Origin: Acidithiobacillus ferridurans
GTDB taxonomy: Bacteria > Pseudomonadota > Gammaproteobacteria > Acidithiobacillales > Acidithiobacillaceae
NCBI RefSeq assembly: GCF_003966655.1
Contig: NZ_AP018795.1
Coordinates: 2,807,501-2,871,500 of the forward strand
Direction: 5' to 3'
DNA length: 64,000 nucleotides
In this document: positions 8,146 through 14,559 of the stretch, one piece after another
Numbering within the stretch: position 1 is the first letter of the stretch
Layout: each line of letters starts with the position of its first letter
Position numbers and translations under genes: made by a program
Notes under the pieces: generated by a model
What the model was told of the DNA's origin: nothing
What the model saw: the letters and a program-made list of their open reading frames with translations, nothing else
Database searches by the model: none

Positions 8146-8789
8146 GCGCGAAAAAGCTGCTGATCGAGATCACGAAGGCGGGCGGCACCATCGCCGCCGA
8201 GGGGGACAAGCTCAAGTTTCAGGGCATCCCCGCCCGGCTGGTCCACATTATCAAGCAAAACAAGGCTGAATTACTGGCTGAACTGCAAAAGGTGAACGTG
8301 GTGAACATGGTGAACATTGATTCCGGCTACTTGCCCCCGGCAAGAATAGTCTGTGACGCGGAACCGATGTTCACCCCGCTTCCGTCTGATCAATGCGTGG
8401 ACGATTACGCAATGGCCGAACGCCTGGCGATTCAGGCCGAGTCATCCCTTGGCGAAGATCCCGGCGATGTTCCCGGCTTCGCTGACATGACTGAACTCAC
8501 CCCGGAACAACATGGCGCCATCCTCCACCGTCTCATGAATGCGGCACCGGCCATGAGCACCACTGATACCACCCCAGCCGATACGATGCAGCCAACGCCA
8601 GCTATGGCCCCTCAGCGGGTATCCTGTGGGCAATGCTGCCGCTTCCAACCTGGACCGCAACCGCTATCCATTGGCCGATGTTTGGCGACCGTGGACGGGC
8701 AACCGCCAGCCGGGAATCGTGGAGACTACCGAGCGGCTTTTCCAACGGCACCGCGTCAGTGCCCTGAGTTTTCGGGGGTGCAATCATGA
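8142..8789 (+). CDS. hypothetical protein with TubC-N-like domain and Cys-rich C-terminus
   Basis: The 215-residue protein overlaps the ATPase stop by ATGA. Residues about 4-48 (LLIEITKAGGTIAAEGDKLKF, cut short here) have the layout of a TubC N-terminal docking-like domain: a helix, a GxxL/I beta hairpin, then the helix HIIKQNKAELLAEL. Such domains are common at the start of phage and plasmid genes of unknown role. The C-terminal 60 residues have CGQCCRFQPG with further cysteines (RCLAT, QCPEF), perhaps a zinc site. The 5' part of the gene carries the second iteron cluster, encoding VNVVNMVN. Function unknown. Confidence 0.65.
   Translation: MSAKKLLIEITKAGGTIAAEGDKLKFQGIPARLVHIIKQNKAELLAELQKVNVVNMVNIDSGYLPPARIVCDAEPMFTPLPSDQCVDDYAMAERLAIQAESSLGEDPGDVPGFADMTELTPEQHGAILHRLMNAAPAMSTTDTTPADTMQPTPAMAPQRVSCGQCCRFQPGPQPLSIGRCLATVDGQPPAGNRGDYRAAFPTAPRQCPEFSGVQS
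8291..8375 (-). repeat. iteron cluster B (inverted GTTCACC repeats) plus one outlier
   Basis: GGTGAACGT, GGTGAACAT and GGTGAACAT (8291-8317) are three end-to-end 9-bp units, the reverse complement of the cluster at 7990-8016, so the two clusters face each other 275 bp apart. A further exact TGTTCACC lies at 8368-8375 on the plus strand. Facing iteron clusters are expected of an iteron-controlled origin. Confidence 0.6.
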
Positions 8790-9235
8790 TTTGTGAGGCC
8801 AGCCACCTTTTCAGGAGAACGAATGCCGTTGTCCACTCGCTGAGGCGCGCGCTGGACGTACTGGGCTGCCGCCTGCCCAGAGAGGCCGTTATCCATCTGC
8901 CGTACTGCTGGCATAACGTCCCAAACACCACCGACATGGTACTGCTGAATCGGGAATACCGGCCCATTGGCGTTGCTGGCGATTGGGTGAATTATGCCGA
9001 TCATCCCGAACTCATGGCCCCGCGCCACATGGTTCATTCCGACTACCTGACCGCCGCAGTGCCCAGCCACACATTAAAGGATGTGGCCTTGCGTACCATG
9101 TTCTGCAACCCCGGCCCCGATCCGCGCCGCTGGTTTTTCAACGATGCCACCGACCCACGACGCGGCAAGAAATATCGGCAACGGCTGGCGGATTTGATAG
9201 AGAACAATCTCAACGCTCTGGAGGAGCTGCAATGA
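8786..9235 (+). CDS. hypothetical protein of the element
   Basis: The 149-residue soluble protein is coupled to both neighbours by 4-bp ATGA overlaps. It begins MICEASHLFRRTNAVVH and ends with a helical LADLIENNLNALEELQ. It is rich in His, Trp, Tyr and Arg in the middle (YCWHNVPNTTDMVLLNREYRPIG, cut here to the motif YCWHN and LNREYRP). No catalytic signature or family is recognised. Its conserved place between replication genes and the packaging-like genes suggests an element function. Confidence 0.62.
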   Translation: MICEASHLFRRTNAVVHSLRRALDVLGCRLPREAVIHLPYCWHNVPNTTDMVLLNREYRPIGVAGDWVNYADHPELMAPRHMVHSDYLTAAVPSHTLKDVALRTMFCNPGPDPRRWFFNDATDPRRGKKYRQRLADLIENNLNALEELQ

Positions 9236-9666
9236 ACGCCCAGCAAGCCCCCATACAGCCCCTACAGCGCACGCAATCAGCCGAGGTGCTACCCAAATGC
9301 AACGCAAAGGAGAAAACAGCCATGAATGACGACGACGAGCACAGCAAAATAGTGCCGATTGCTGGAAATCGGAAGCCACCAAACGCCGGCATGGGTAGGC
9401 GCAAGGGTGTCCCGAACCGAACTACGGCCAGTCTGAAGAATATGATTACGGGTGCGCTTGATGAGCTTGGCGGGCAAGCGTGGCTTGTCGAGCAGGCGCG
9501 TCAAGATCCGCGTGCATTTATGGCGTTACTGTCACGCCTTATCCCTTCCGAAATTAAAGCAGAGGTAAGTGTAAATGAACTCAGTGAATCCGAACGACTA
9601 CAGCGCTTTAATGCCTTACTTGAGCGAGCCAGAACGCGCAGAGATGGAGGCTCTACTGGCGGCTGA
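9232..9666 (+). CDS. DUF5681-like / small-terminase-like DNA-binding protein
   Basis: Two starts are possible. ATG 9232 overlaps the upstream stop (144 residues); ATG 9322 has a strong AAAGGAG site and gives 114 residues. The conserved part is GMGRRKGVPNRTTASLKN followed by a helical region ending in ALLSRLIPSEIKAEV. This is the pattern of phage proteins usually found just before the large terminase (GRxKGxxNKxT, then a GG...A...P.AF..LL..LiP motif). Satellites commonly encode a small terminase to redirect packaging, so this is a candidate for that role. Assignment is from pattern recognition only. The 3' end overlaps the next gene by 92 bp. Confidence 0.6.
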   Translation: MNAQQAPIQPLQRTQSAEVLPKCNAKEKTAMNDDDEHSKIVPIAGNRKPPNAGMGRRKGVPNRTTASLKNMITGALDELGGQAWLVEQARQDPRAFMALLSRLIPSEIKAEVSVNELSESERLQRFNALLERARTRRDGGSTGG

Positions 9667-9859
9667 GCCTGAACCGGTAGAGATTGTCTTTAGCGTTATT
9701 CGCCCCGACCTGAGCGTCCAGGCGCACCTGCTGAGAGAGCCGGGCGGGGGGCTACGGGAACTCAGCACCGACGAGATCGCTACTCGTGGCCTGCCCGCGC
9801 CGACGCCGGAAGTGAACGGCGGTTTTCGACGTGGTGACTTTTGCGAAACAATCCCATGA
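9575..9859 (+). CDS. small protein with terminase-large-like N-terminus
   Basis: The 94-residue frame starts inside the preceding gene. Its first 30 residues (NDYSALMPYLSEPERAEMEA) look like the extreme N-terminus of a class of phage large terminases that begin with a LLPYLTPEERAELxALL-type helix. The ATPase and nuclease domains are absent, so it is either a relic or an independent small protein. The rest (VFSVIRPDLSVQAHLLREPG and onward) is unrecognised. Its stop overlaps the next ATG by 4 bp, which favours real translation. Confidence 0.5.
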   Translation: MNSVNPNDYSALMPYLSEPERAEMEALLAAEPEPVEIVFSVIRPDLSVQAHLLREPGGGLRELSTDEIATRGLPAPTPEVNGGFRRGDFCETIP

Positions 9860-10278
9860 AGCCGACATATTGCGGCGCTAAAACTCGCGCAGGCACCCCA
9901 TGCCGCCGTTACCCGATAACAGGCCGGAAACGCTGCAAGTTGCATGGCGGTACTAATCCCGGCCCCGGTTACGGCAATCAAAACGCCAAGACCCACGGTA
10001 TTTACGCATCACGCTGGACGCCAGAGGATCATGAGCGTGCCGGTGAATCCCAGAAGCTGATCGGCACCCTGGATACTGAAATAGAACTGGTACGGGTGCG
10101 GATTGCCCGCATCCTGGATACCGAGGCGTCTGGCGGATACCCAGATGCTGCTTTTCATACGCTGCTGGATCGTTACGTGGGACGGCTCTGCACACTGGAA
10201 ACGCAACGCAACGCCTTGAATGACGGCGGCCCAACTGAACAAATCATCACCATTCGCGGCGGCTTTCCCGGAACCTGA
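9856..10278 (+). CDS. HGG-motif phage-associated protein
   Basis: This 140-residue protein starts at the ATG overlapping the preceding stop. Its N-terminus has CGAKTRAGTPCRRYPITGRK, then CKLHGGTNPGP and NAKTHGIYA. This is the HGGxxxG Cys/His pattern of small proteins frequently encoded beside phage terminase genes, where three cysteines and a histidine probably bind zinc. The C-terminal half is helical. Together with the two preceding genes it gives the element a packaging-region flavour. No structural gene of a virion is present. Confidence 0.65.
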   Translation: MKPTYCGAKTRAGTPCRRYPITGRKRCKLHGGTNPGPGYGNQNAKTHGIYASRWTPEDHERAGESQKLIGTLDTEIELVRVRIARILDTEASGGYPDAAFHTLLDRYVGRLCTLETQRNALNDGGPTEQIITIRGGFPGT

Positions 10279-10319
10279 CACCATATTACCGCACTGAACT
10301 AGGGCTTGAATTACGTGAA

Positions 10320-10541
10320 ATGCTCGCAGCCCAGGCGAAGGCGCGACAGGCAACCAGCACAGGAGGAGCCGCACCCCAGCATAAGGCAAATTTGCCGGAA
10401 GCTGCTAAGGGAGAAACCCGCGATGCCATTGCCGAACCACCGGAACGCCTGGACCCGCACACCGCCGACCCTATCGCCCCCGGCCGCACCATGCCGGATC
10501 TTCAGATGCAGGGGTTATTCTTTGGGTGGGGCTGTCTATAA
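10320..10541 (+). CDS. possible small protein at the right end of the element
   Basis: The frame encodes 73 residues from ATG 10320 (MLAAQAKARQATS) and has no good ribosome site. The same frame is open upstream to 10239 and would read RNLTPYYRTELGLELREM before the ATG, which looks protein-like. The gene may therefore have lost its start or be a decayed tail of something longer. No family is recognised. Confidence 0.3.
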   Translation: MLAAQAKARQATSTGGAAPQHKANLPEAAKGETRDAIAEPPERLDPHTADPIAPGRTMPDLQMQGLFFGWGCL

Positions 10542-10554
10542 GCGCACCCTAATA

Positions 10555-10588
10555 CCTATCAAAATCCTATCAAAACCGACTTATCAAG
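10555..10588 (+). repeat. TATCAAA direct repeats, right end
   Basis: CCTATCAAAA (10555-10564), CCTATCAAAA (10566-10575) and CTTATCAAG (10580-10588) repeat the motif found between the left attachment site and int. They lie 27 bp inside the right repeat. They are probable integrase arm or excisionase sites. Confidence 0.5.
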
Positions 10589-10614
10589 GATTTCGTCATG
10601 ATGGGGAAAATGCC

Positions 10615-10688
10615 TAACCAATTGGTTTATAAGATGGTGCCCAGGGCCGGACTCGAACCGGCACGGCATAAGCCGAGGGATTTTAAGT
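10615..10688. repeat. attR: attachment site repeat within intact tRNA-Leu
   Basis: Identical over 74 bp to 2465-2538. The copy covers the tRNA-Leu from the anticodon loop to the CCA end and 20 bases beyond. Identity ends in the anticodon arm, where strand exchange by tRNA-targeting integrases commonly occurs. Confidence 0.93.
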
Positions 10689-10719
10689 CCCTTGCGTCTA
10701 CCGATTTCGCCACCTGGGC
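10635..10719 (-). tRNA. tRNA-Leu(UAA)
   Basis: The 85-base cloverleaf reads GCCCAGG at the 5' end and CCTGGGC-A-CCA at the 3' end, which pair perfectly. The anticodon arm is AGGGA-CTTAAAA-TCCCT, giving anticodon TAA. A class II variable arm and the GGTTCGAGTCC T-arm are present, and CCA is encoded. The 3' 54 bases are duplicated at the far end of the integrative element, so this gene is the integration target and stays intact. Confidence 0.95.
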
Positions 10720-10892
10720 ATGACTGCGGCAACAGAAAGCAGAATTTGCCTGCTCCCCGTCCCCCTCCGTCCGGGAACCGGAAGGATAGCACAGCCCCAG
10801 CGGCTTGGGCAGAGTTTAGTGCTGACATTTGGCGCGTAACCGATTGGCAGTTTAACGGGTTCTGCATTCTGGGCGGATGAGTTACCTCATCC

Positions 10893-11032
10893 TCACCGCA
10901 GGCCCAATCGCCGTTTCTGCCACAGGGTGTAGAGGGTCGGGATCACCAGCAGTGCCTGCAACGCGGCGCTGAACGTGCCACCCACCATGGGGGCGGCGAC
11001 GCGCTTCATCACATCGGCACCGGCACCATTGC
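10893..11032 (-). pseudogene. C-terminal remnant of a cusA-like RND gene
   Basis: The minus strand encodes GAGADVMKRVAAPMVGGTF and LYTLWQKRRLGLR, nearly identical to the last 44 residues of the intact CusA at 14560-17670. The nucleotide match runs from the stop (10893) to about 11032 and then ends abruptly. The rest of the gene is missing. It is either a leftover of a second copper-efflux operon or of a recombination between two copies. Confidence 0.85.
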
Positions 11033-11220
11033 TTACGTTACGGGAGCAGGTAATGGTGTCGTAAACATTGTCTACCCCTGTCCACAAGACGTTGCGGCCT
11101 TTGGTCTGACGCTTTGTTTGGCGTAATGGCTACGCCTGGGGGTGGTGGAGACCGTGAACCAGTCTCTCTCTTGCTCAGATGGCGAAAGACGTAACAACCA
11201 GACACCTTACGAGAGGTCTT
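11033..11220. other. unassigned region between cusA remnant and EexN-like gene
   Basis: No gene, RNA or clear transposon end was recognised in these 188 bases. The abrupt loss of cusA homology at about 11032 suggests a recombination junction. Confidence 0.3.
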
Positions 11221-11424
11221 TTACGCTTCAGGTTTCCTGGGCGCAGAGGGAGGGTGGTTGTTATTTGAATTCGCCGGCCCAAAAAACCCCACAAGAAAAG
11301 AGGGGTAGGCGGCGGCATCGTGCGCCATGTACCATTTCACGGTATGGCTATCATCCAGGCCATCGGAACGCGAGCACCCTGCAACGGCGGTTATTACGAA
11401 CAGCATGACGAGGAGCTTATTCAT
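11221..11424 (-). CDS. EexN/TrbK-like small lipoprotein
   Basis: This 67-residue lipoprotein starts at ATG 11424 (AAAAGGA 9 bases upstream); a longer frame starts further up but lacks a site. Signal MNKLLVMLFVITAVAGC ends in a lipobox with lipidated C17. The mature part begins SRSDGLDDSHTVKWYMAHD, and HTVxWYMAH is the pattern of EexN-family entry-exclusion lipoproteins from conjugative elements. The C-terminal half does not continue like the family, so it may be truncated or recombined. No other conjugation gene is visible nearby, which suggests a leftover from a lost mobile element. Confidence 0.6.
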   Translation of the reverse strand: MNKLLVMLFVITAVAGCSRSDGLDDSHTVKWYMAHDAAAYPSFLVGFFGPANSNNNHPPSAPRKPEA

Positions 11425-11864
11425 GATGGCGTCCTTTTCAATGAGCATGCGATCAGTCGCTCTCACCCTTGGCCCAAGCACTATCATGTGCAGTGATGGA
11501 TAGTTTAACTACCTCGATGGAGCTAACTATCGAGGTGGACTGCGATGACGCAAGCTGGCGTATGAAGGAGTTCGGCATATTTGGTCACAGTGGCAAGACC
11601 GTTCACCTCCCCGATTGGACCTGGAATTTAACCTTCACCCCGGCACGACACCAAAGGCACCGTTAAAGCGAGGTCGCACTGATTATCGCTGACAGACACC
11701 AGATTCCTCGTCCCAGGGTAAGTTATCTTACAGATGATACGGATACGGTTACATGCGGCAAATTGTCGCACCCCCATCGCTTTGCAATGCCTGGTTACGA
11801 CGAGGGAGGGGCGGTTGCATTATCAGGACATCTGAATACTCTTTTGTTTGAGGACCCTAACGGA
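11425..11864. other. intergenic region with an inverted repeat
   Basis: No convincing gene lies in these 440 bases. ACCTCGAT (11511-11518) and ATCGAGGT (11529-11536) form a perfect 8-bp inverted repeat with a 10-base loop, without a T tract; it might be an operator. A plus-strand frame at 11469-11666 has no homology I recognise. Confidence 0.35.
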
Positions 11865-12692
11865 TCAGAACAGGAAACCCATCCCTGCCCCGAAGTAATG
11901 GGTAAATCCACCCAGGTTTCCGCTCAAGCGCACACCTTCTTCGAGGTCCACCTCACAGTAGGGAGTAAGCAGATACTGCACACCGCCATCCGCATCAAAA
12001 CCGGACCCCAGGCCCGGCCCAGTGCGGCTTTGTCCGTAGACCTCGCCGTAGAACTGTAGATTCCACAAAGGCAACCAGGTAAAGGTGATATCCGGATTAA
12101 CGCTCGTGAAGCGACCACCTCCTGCGAGTGCGGGATTGGTCTGAGATGTGACGCCCAATTGCAAGGATATCCCAGTGTCGTTACTGGGGGCATAGTCAAC
12201 GATACCGTTAAAAGCTACCCCTGTCCCCCGGCTGCCAAACGCCGGGCTTCCGGAGGGCAGGGTAAACAAGCTTTCCACGGCGCCCAGCCAGTGCTTGGTA
12301 TAGCCCAGTTCGTGCTTGATACCGACCGTAGTGGACGAGAATCCCTGGAGATGTGGGCTACCTGGGACCTGCTGCAGATTGTCGTTGGGCGGCAGCAGGA
12401 CGAATTCGTTGTGGCCCGGTAGGCCAAAGCGCAATTCCGCCTCGGGAAAATTATCGGCAGTGCCGCCTCCGGTTCCTGTAAGGTTGGCATGTTGGTAACC
12501 CGCTTCCAGTACGGCTTGGCCATATTGCACCACGCAGGCACTGTCAGACACCGTGGGCCGATCTAGCAGGGCGAACAATGCGGACGGCCCGGTACAGGGA
12601 TTTTGGATGGCATCATCTGCACATACGGCTTGGATGCTCATGATAAGCGTTGCCAGCAAGGCGGTAACAGAAAAAATTTTTAGTTCGTTCAT
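11865..12692 (-). CDS. outer-membrane beta-barrel protein, phenol MetA-pathway type transporter
   Basis: The 275-residue protein has a cleavable signal peptide (LLATLIMSIQAVCA, cleavage near residue 25), then CTGPSALFALLDRPTVSDSACVVQYGQAVLEAGYQ, here summarised as a start motif ending in VLEAGYQ. It continues with alternating aromatic strands (FPEAELRFGLPG, VGIKHELGY, GVTSQTNPAL) and a terminal phenylalanine (GAGMGFLF). That is the layout of the Phenol_MetA_deg / transporter family (PF13557), small outer-membrane barrels of unclear substrate. It stands alone between gene remnants. The family assignment is fairly secure; the substrate is unknown. Confidence 0.72.
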   Translation of the reverse strand: MNELKIFSVTALLATLIMSIQAVCADDAIQNPCTGPSALFALLDRPTVSDSACVVQYGQAVLEAGYQHANLTGTGGGTADNFPEAELRFGLPGHNEFVLLPPNDNLQQVPGSPHLQGFSSTTVGIKHELGYTKHWLGAVESLFTLPSGSPAFGSRGTGVAFNGIVDYAPSNDTGISLQLGVTSQTNPALAGGGRFTSVNPDITFTWLPLWNLQFYGEVYGQSRTGPGLGSGFDADGGVQYLLTPYCEVDLEEGVRLSGNLGGFTHYFGAGMGFLF

Positions 12693-12903
12693 GTTGCTGG
12701 CATATTCCTTAAGAAGCGCTTTTCAACATATTGATTATATTGTCATTACCACCTGTCACTGATGGGCGGAATGGCGCCATTTCAAAGTGCCTGAAATGAT
12801 GGCCTCGAACGGTGTTAAGGATGGGTGTTTTTGGCTCCTTTCGCAACAGTGATTTTCGGAGATTCCGGGAGCAGTTGGGGCGTGCGGTAACATCTCACCC
12901 TTT

Positions 12904-13235
12904 GAGATATTTACAATTTACCAAATTCTGGTGCGGATGCGCCAAGGAGATGTGGTGATTACCCGTTCTTGACTCATGGGGCGCAGGAGCTTAGGCGCCT
13001 TATAACAACACGCGGCAACACACGGCTGACTGGATCCTCAGCAGCCTTTGCCGGATGACAGCGAACTTGCGGTTCTGTAGTAGTGCGCAGGCAGTCCGTG
13101 CCCATCCAGTATGTTTCCGCCCACCGTCCCTTCCCCGCAAAAGTGGGGTCCGTTACTCCAAGCCATCCAGCCGGCAGATGCAGCGTTCTTGCCCGTCATA
13201 AAGGTCTGCTGGCGCCAGCAGTCACATCAATAAGC
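12904..13235 (+). pseudogene. decayed IS21-family istA transposase remnant
   Basis: Translation from 12904 gives IYQILVRMRQGD, then LMGRRSLGAL, QHAATHG and LDPQQPLPDDSELAVL. These are the successive N-terminal motifs of IS21-type IstA (YxxILxRMRQGDSDRDIAR, LMGRRKL, HGWLDP, LPDD). They are interrupted by stop codons at three places (after TRS, after GAL, after HG) and two more after AVL. Homology fades after about 13100. No istB and no terminal repeats were found. It is an old insertion remnant within a 534-bp gap between genes. Confidence 0.75.
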
Positions 13236-13535
13236 GTTTATTGCCTGTATTCGTTTACCGATCTCGGCAACCTCACGGGCATCCTTAATGACTTCCTCCC
13301 AGTGACCATCCTTGATCTGTACAATCATGGTGTACGTTAAATATTCTGCTTTATCTTTCAGTATTTTTGTCTCATACCTTGGATTAGTTGGCGCATGATC
13401 TTCGCGTGCATAGGCAGATAATGGCGCGGTCAAAAGGATCATCATCATAAACCCCCGTAGGGCAGCATGACGAAATCTGACAGTCGTGATCTGACTTTCT
13501 TTACCTATCTCCTGGTGGAATGTTCTCGGTGTCAT
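13227..13535 (-). CDS. small exported hypothetical protein
   Basis: The 102-residue product starts at ATG 13535, seven bases after AGGAGAG. A long n-region is followed by a hydrophobic stretch, FMMMILLTAPLSAYA, with a probable cleavage near residue 43. The mature protein is about 60 residues, charged, with TNPRYETKILKDKAEYLTY and a helical C-terminus (WEEVIKDAREVAEIGKR). No family is recognised. It lies just before the broken cytochrome b gene on the same strand and may have been co-transcribed with it. It is probably periplasmic. Confidence 0.6.
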   Translation of the reverse strand: MTPRTFHQEIGKESQITTVRFRHAALRGFMMMILLTAPLSAYAREDHAPTNPRYETKILKDKAEYLTYTMIVQIKDGHWEEVIKDAREVAEIGKRIQAINAY

Positions 13536-13615
13536 GGCGAACTCTCCTGTATTGATTCAGATAAATTTAGTAGAAATCCAGTGGATGATATAATTCGATT
13601 CTGCTCGTCTATCCA

Positions 13616-14534
13616 TCACTCATTCCTGGGTTTCGTGTCATCTCCGTTATTTGAAGTAATGTCGTCCAGCCCTTCCGTCCCGCTGCTCAGGTCCGCCTGG
13701 ACACTGAACGCAACGTCCCAATCGGCATGAAGGGCTTGGTGTTCCGACTCGGTGAATCCCTTGTGGCCGTGGATCATGGCCGATACCAAGCCGTGGCGGC
13801 CCGCGATCTCGTGCGCGATCACCAGCGCCACATGGACCATGACGAAGGCAAGCAGCAGAAAGAAACCCCATTCATGTACCGTCATGAGGGGGGAGGTCAT
13901 TGCCTCACTATCGCTCATGAGCGAGAGGGTGATCCCCAAGATCACCTGCGCCGCGGCAATGACAAAAAAGGCGAGATAGGCGGGGCCGGCGAAAGCGTTA
14001 TGCCCCCGATAGGGGGAAATCGGGCGGCGGAAGCCGCTCAGATAGCAGGCGAGGGTTTCCCGCCAGATGCGGCGCTGGGCTATCGCTCATGAGCGAGAGG
14101 GTGATCCCCAAGATCACCTGCGCCGCGGCAATGACAAAAAAGGCGAGATAGGCGGGGCCGGCGAAAGCGTTATGCCCCCGATAGGGGGAAATCGGGCGGC
14201 GGAAGCCGCTCAGATAGCAGGCGAGGGTTTCCCGCCAGATGCGGCGCTGGGCTGACGTCAGGGGCAGGAGGTCGCGCCAACGCGCCGTCGGCGGGCCGAC
14301 AAAGAGCCAGATGATGCGCAGCGCTAGCCCAGCGGCAAAAGCATAGCCGCCGTAATCGTGGACGATGTCGATCTTTTCCATCAGAGCGGCGGACATGTCA
14401 TCACCCAGGGTCAGGAGAGTCGCCCCGGAGGTGAATTGCGCCATGATGGTAAGCGCCAGCCACCAATGCAGGGTCCGCAGCAGCGGGTCCCAGACGGGGT
14501 GCAGGATATAACGTGTGTCCGTTGTTGATGCCAT
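13616..14534 (-). pseudogene. cytochrome b561-type membrane protein, frameshifted by 172-bp duplication
   Basis: The N-terminal frame (13998-14534) begins MASTTDTRYILHPVWD and carries HWWLALTIMAQF, HDYGGYAFAAGLALRIIW and further helices of a cytochrome b/b6 (PF01292) heme-binding integral protein. The C-terminal frame (13616-13945) continues with MTVHEWGFFLLLAFVMVHV and VIAHEIAGRHG. The two are separated only because 13909-14080 is repeated exactly at 14081-14252. Removing one copy leaves 747 bases, a single frame of 248 residues with histidines on four helices. The protein would pass electrons within the membrane. AGGAGAAG lies before the start. It follows cusA by 25 bp. Confidence 0.85.
13909..14252. 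repeat. exact 172-bp tandem duplication
   Basis: 13909-14080 and 14081-14252 are identical, with one or two extra ambiguous bases at the edges. Since 172 is not a multiple of three, the copy shifts the cytochrome b frame. Perfect identity implies a recent event, a reversible switch or an assembly error. Confidence 0.95.
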
Positions 14535-14559
14535 TGCCTTCTCCTGGTCTGTACCGTCT

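Noticed and set aside
7990-8317. GTTCACC repeats as a CRISPR array
   Set aside because: Units are 9 bp without spacers and lie inside coding genes; iterons fit better.
10559-10867. 102-residue minus-strand frame across tRNA-Leu
   Set aside because: It reads through the tRNA and the attachment site; the tRNA explains the sequence.
11511-11536. ACCTCGAT/ATCGAGGT dyad as a MerR operator
   Set aside because: The spacing (10-base loop) and absence of a -35/-10 with a 19-bp spacer do not fit; left as an unassigned inverted repeat.
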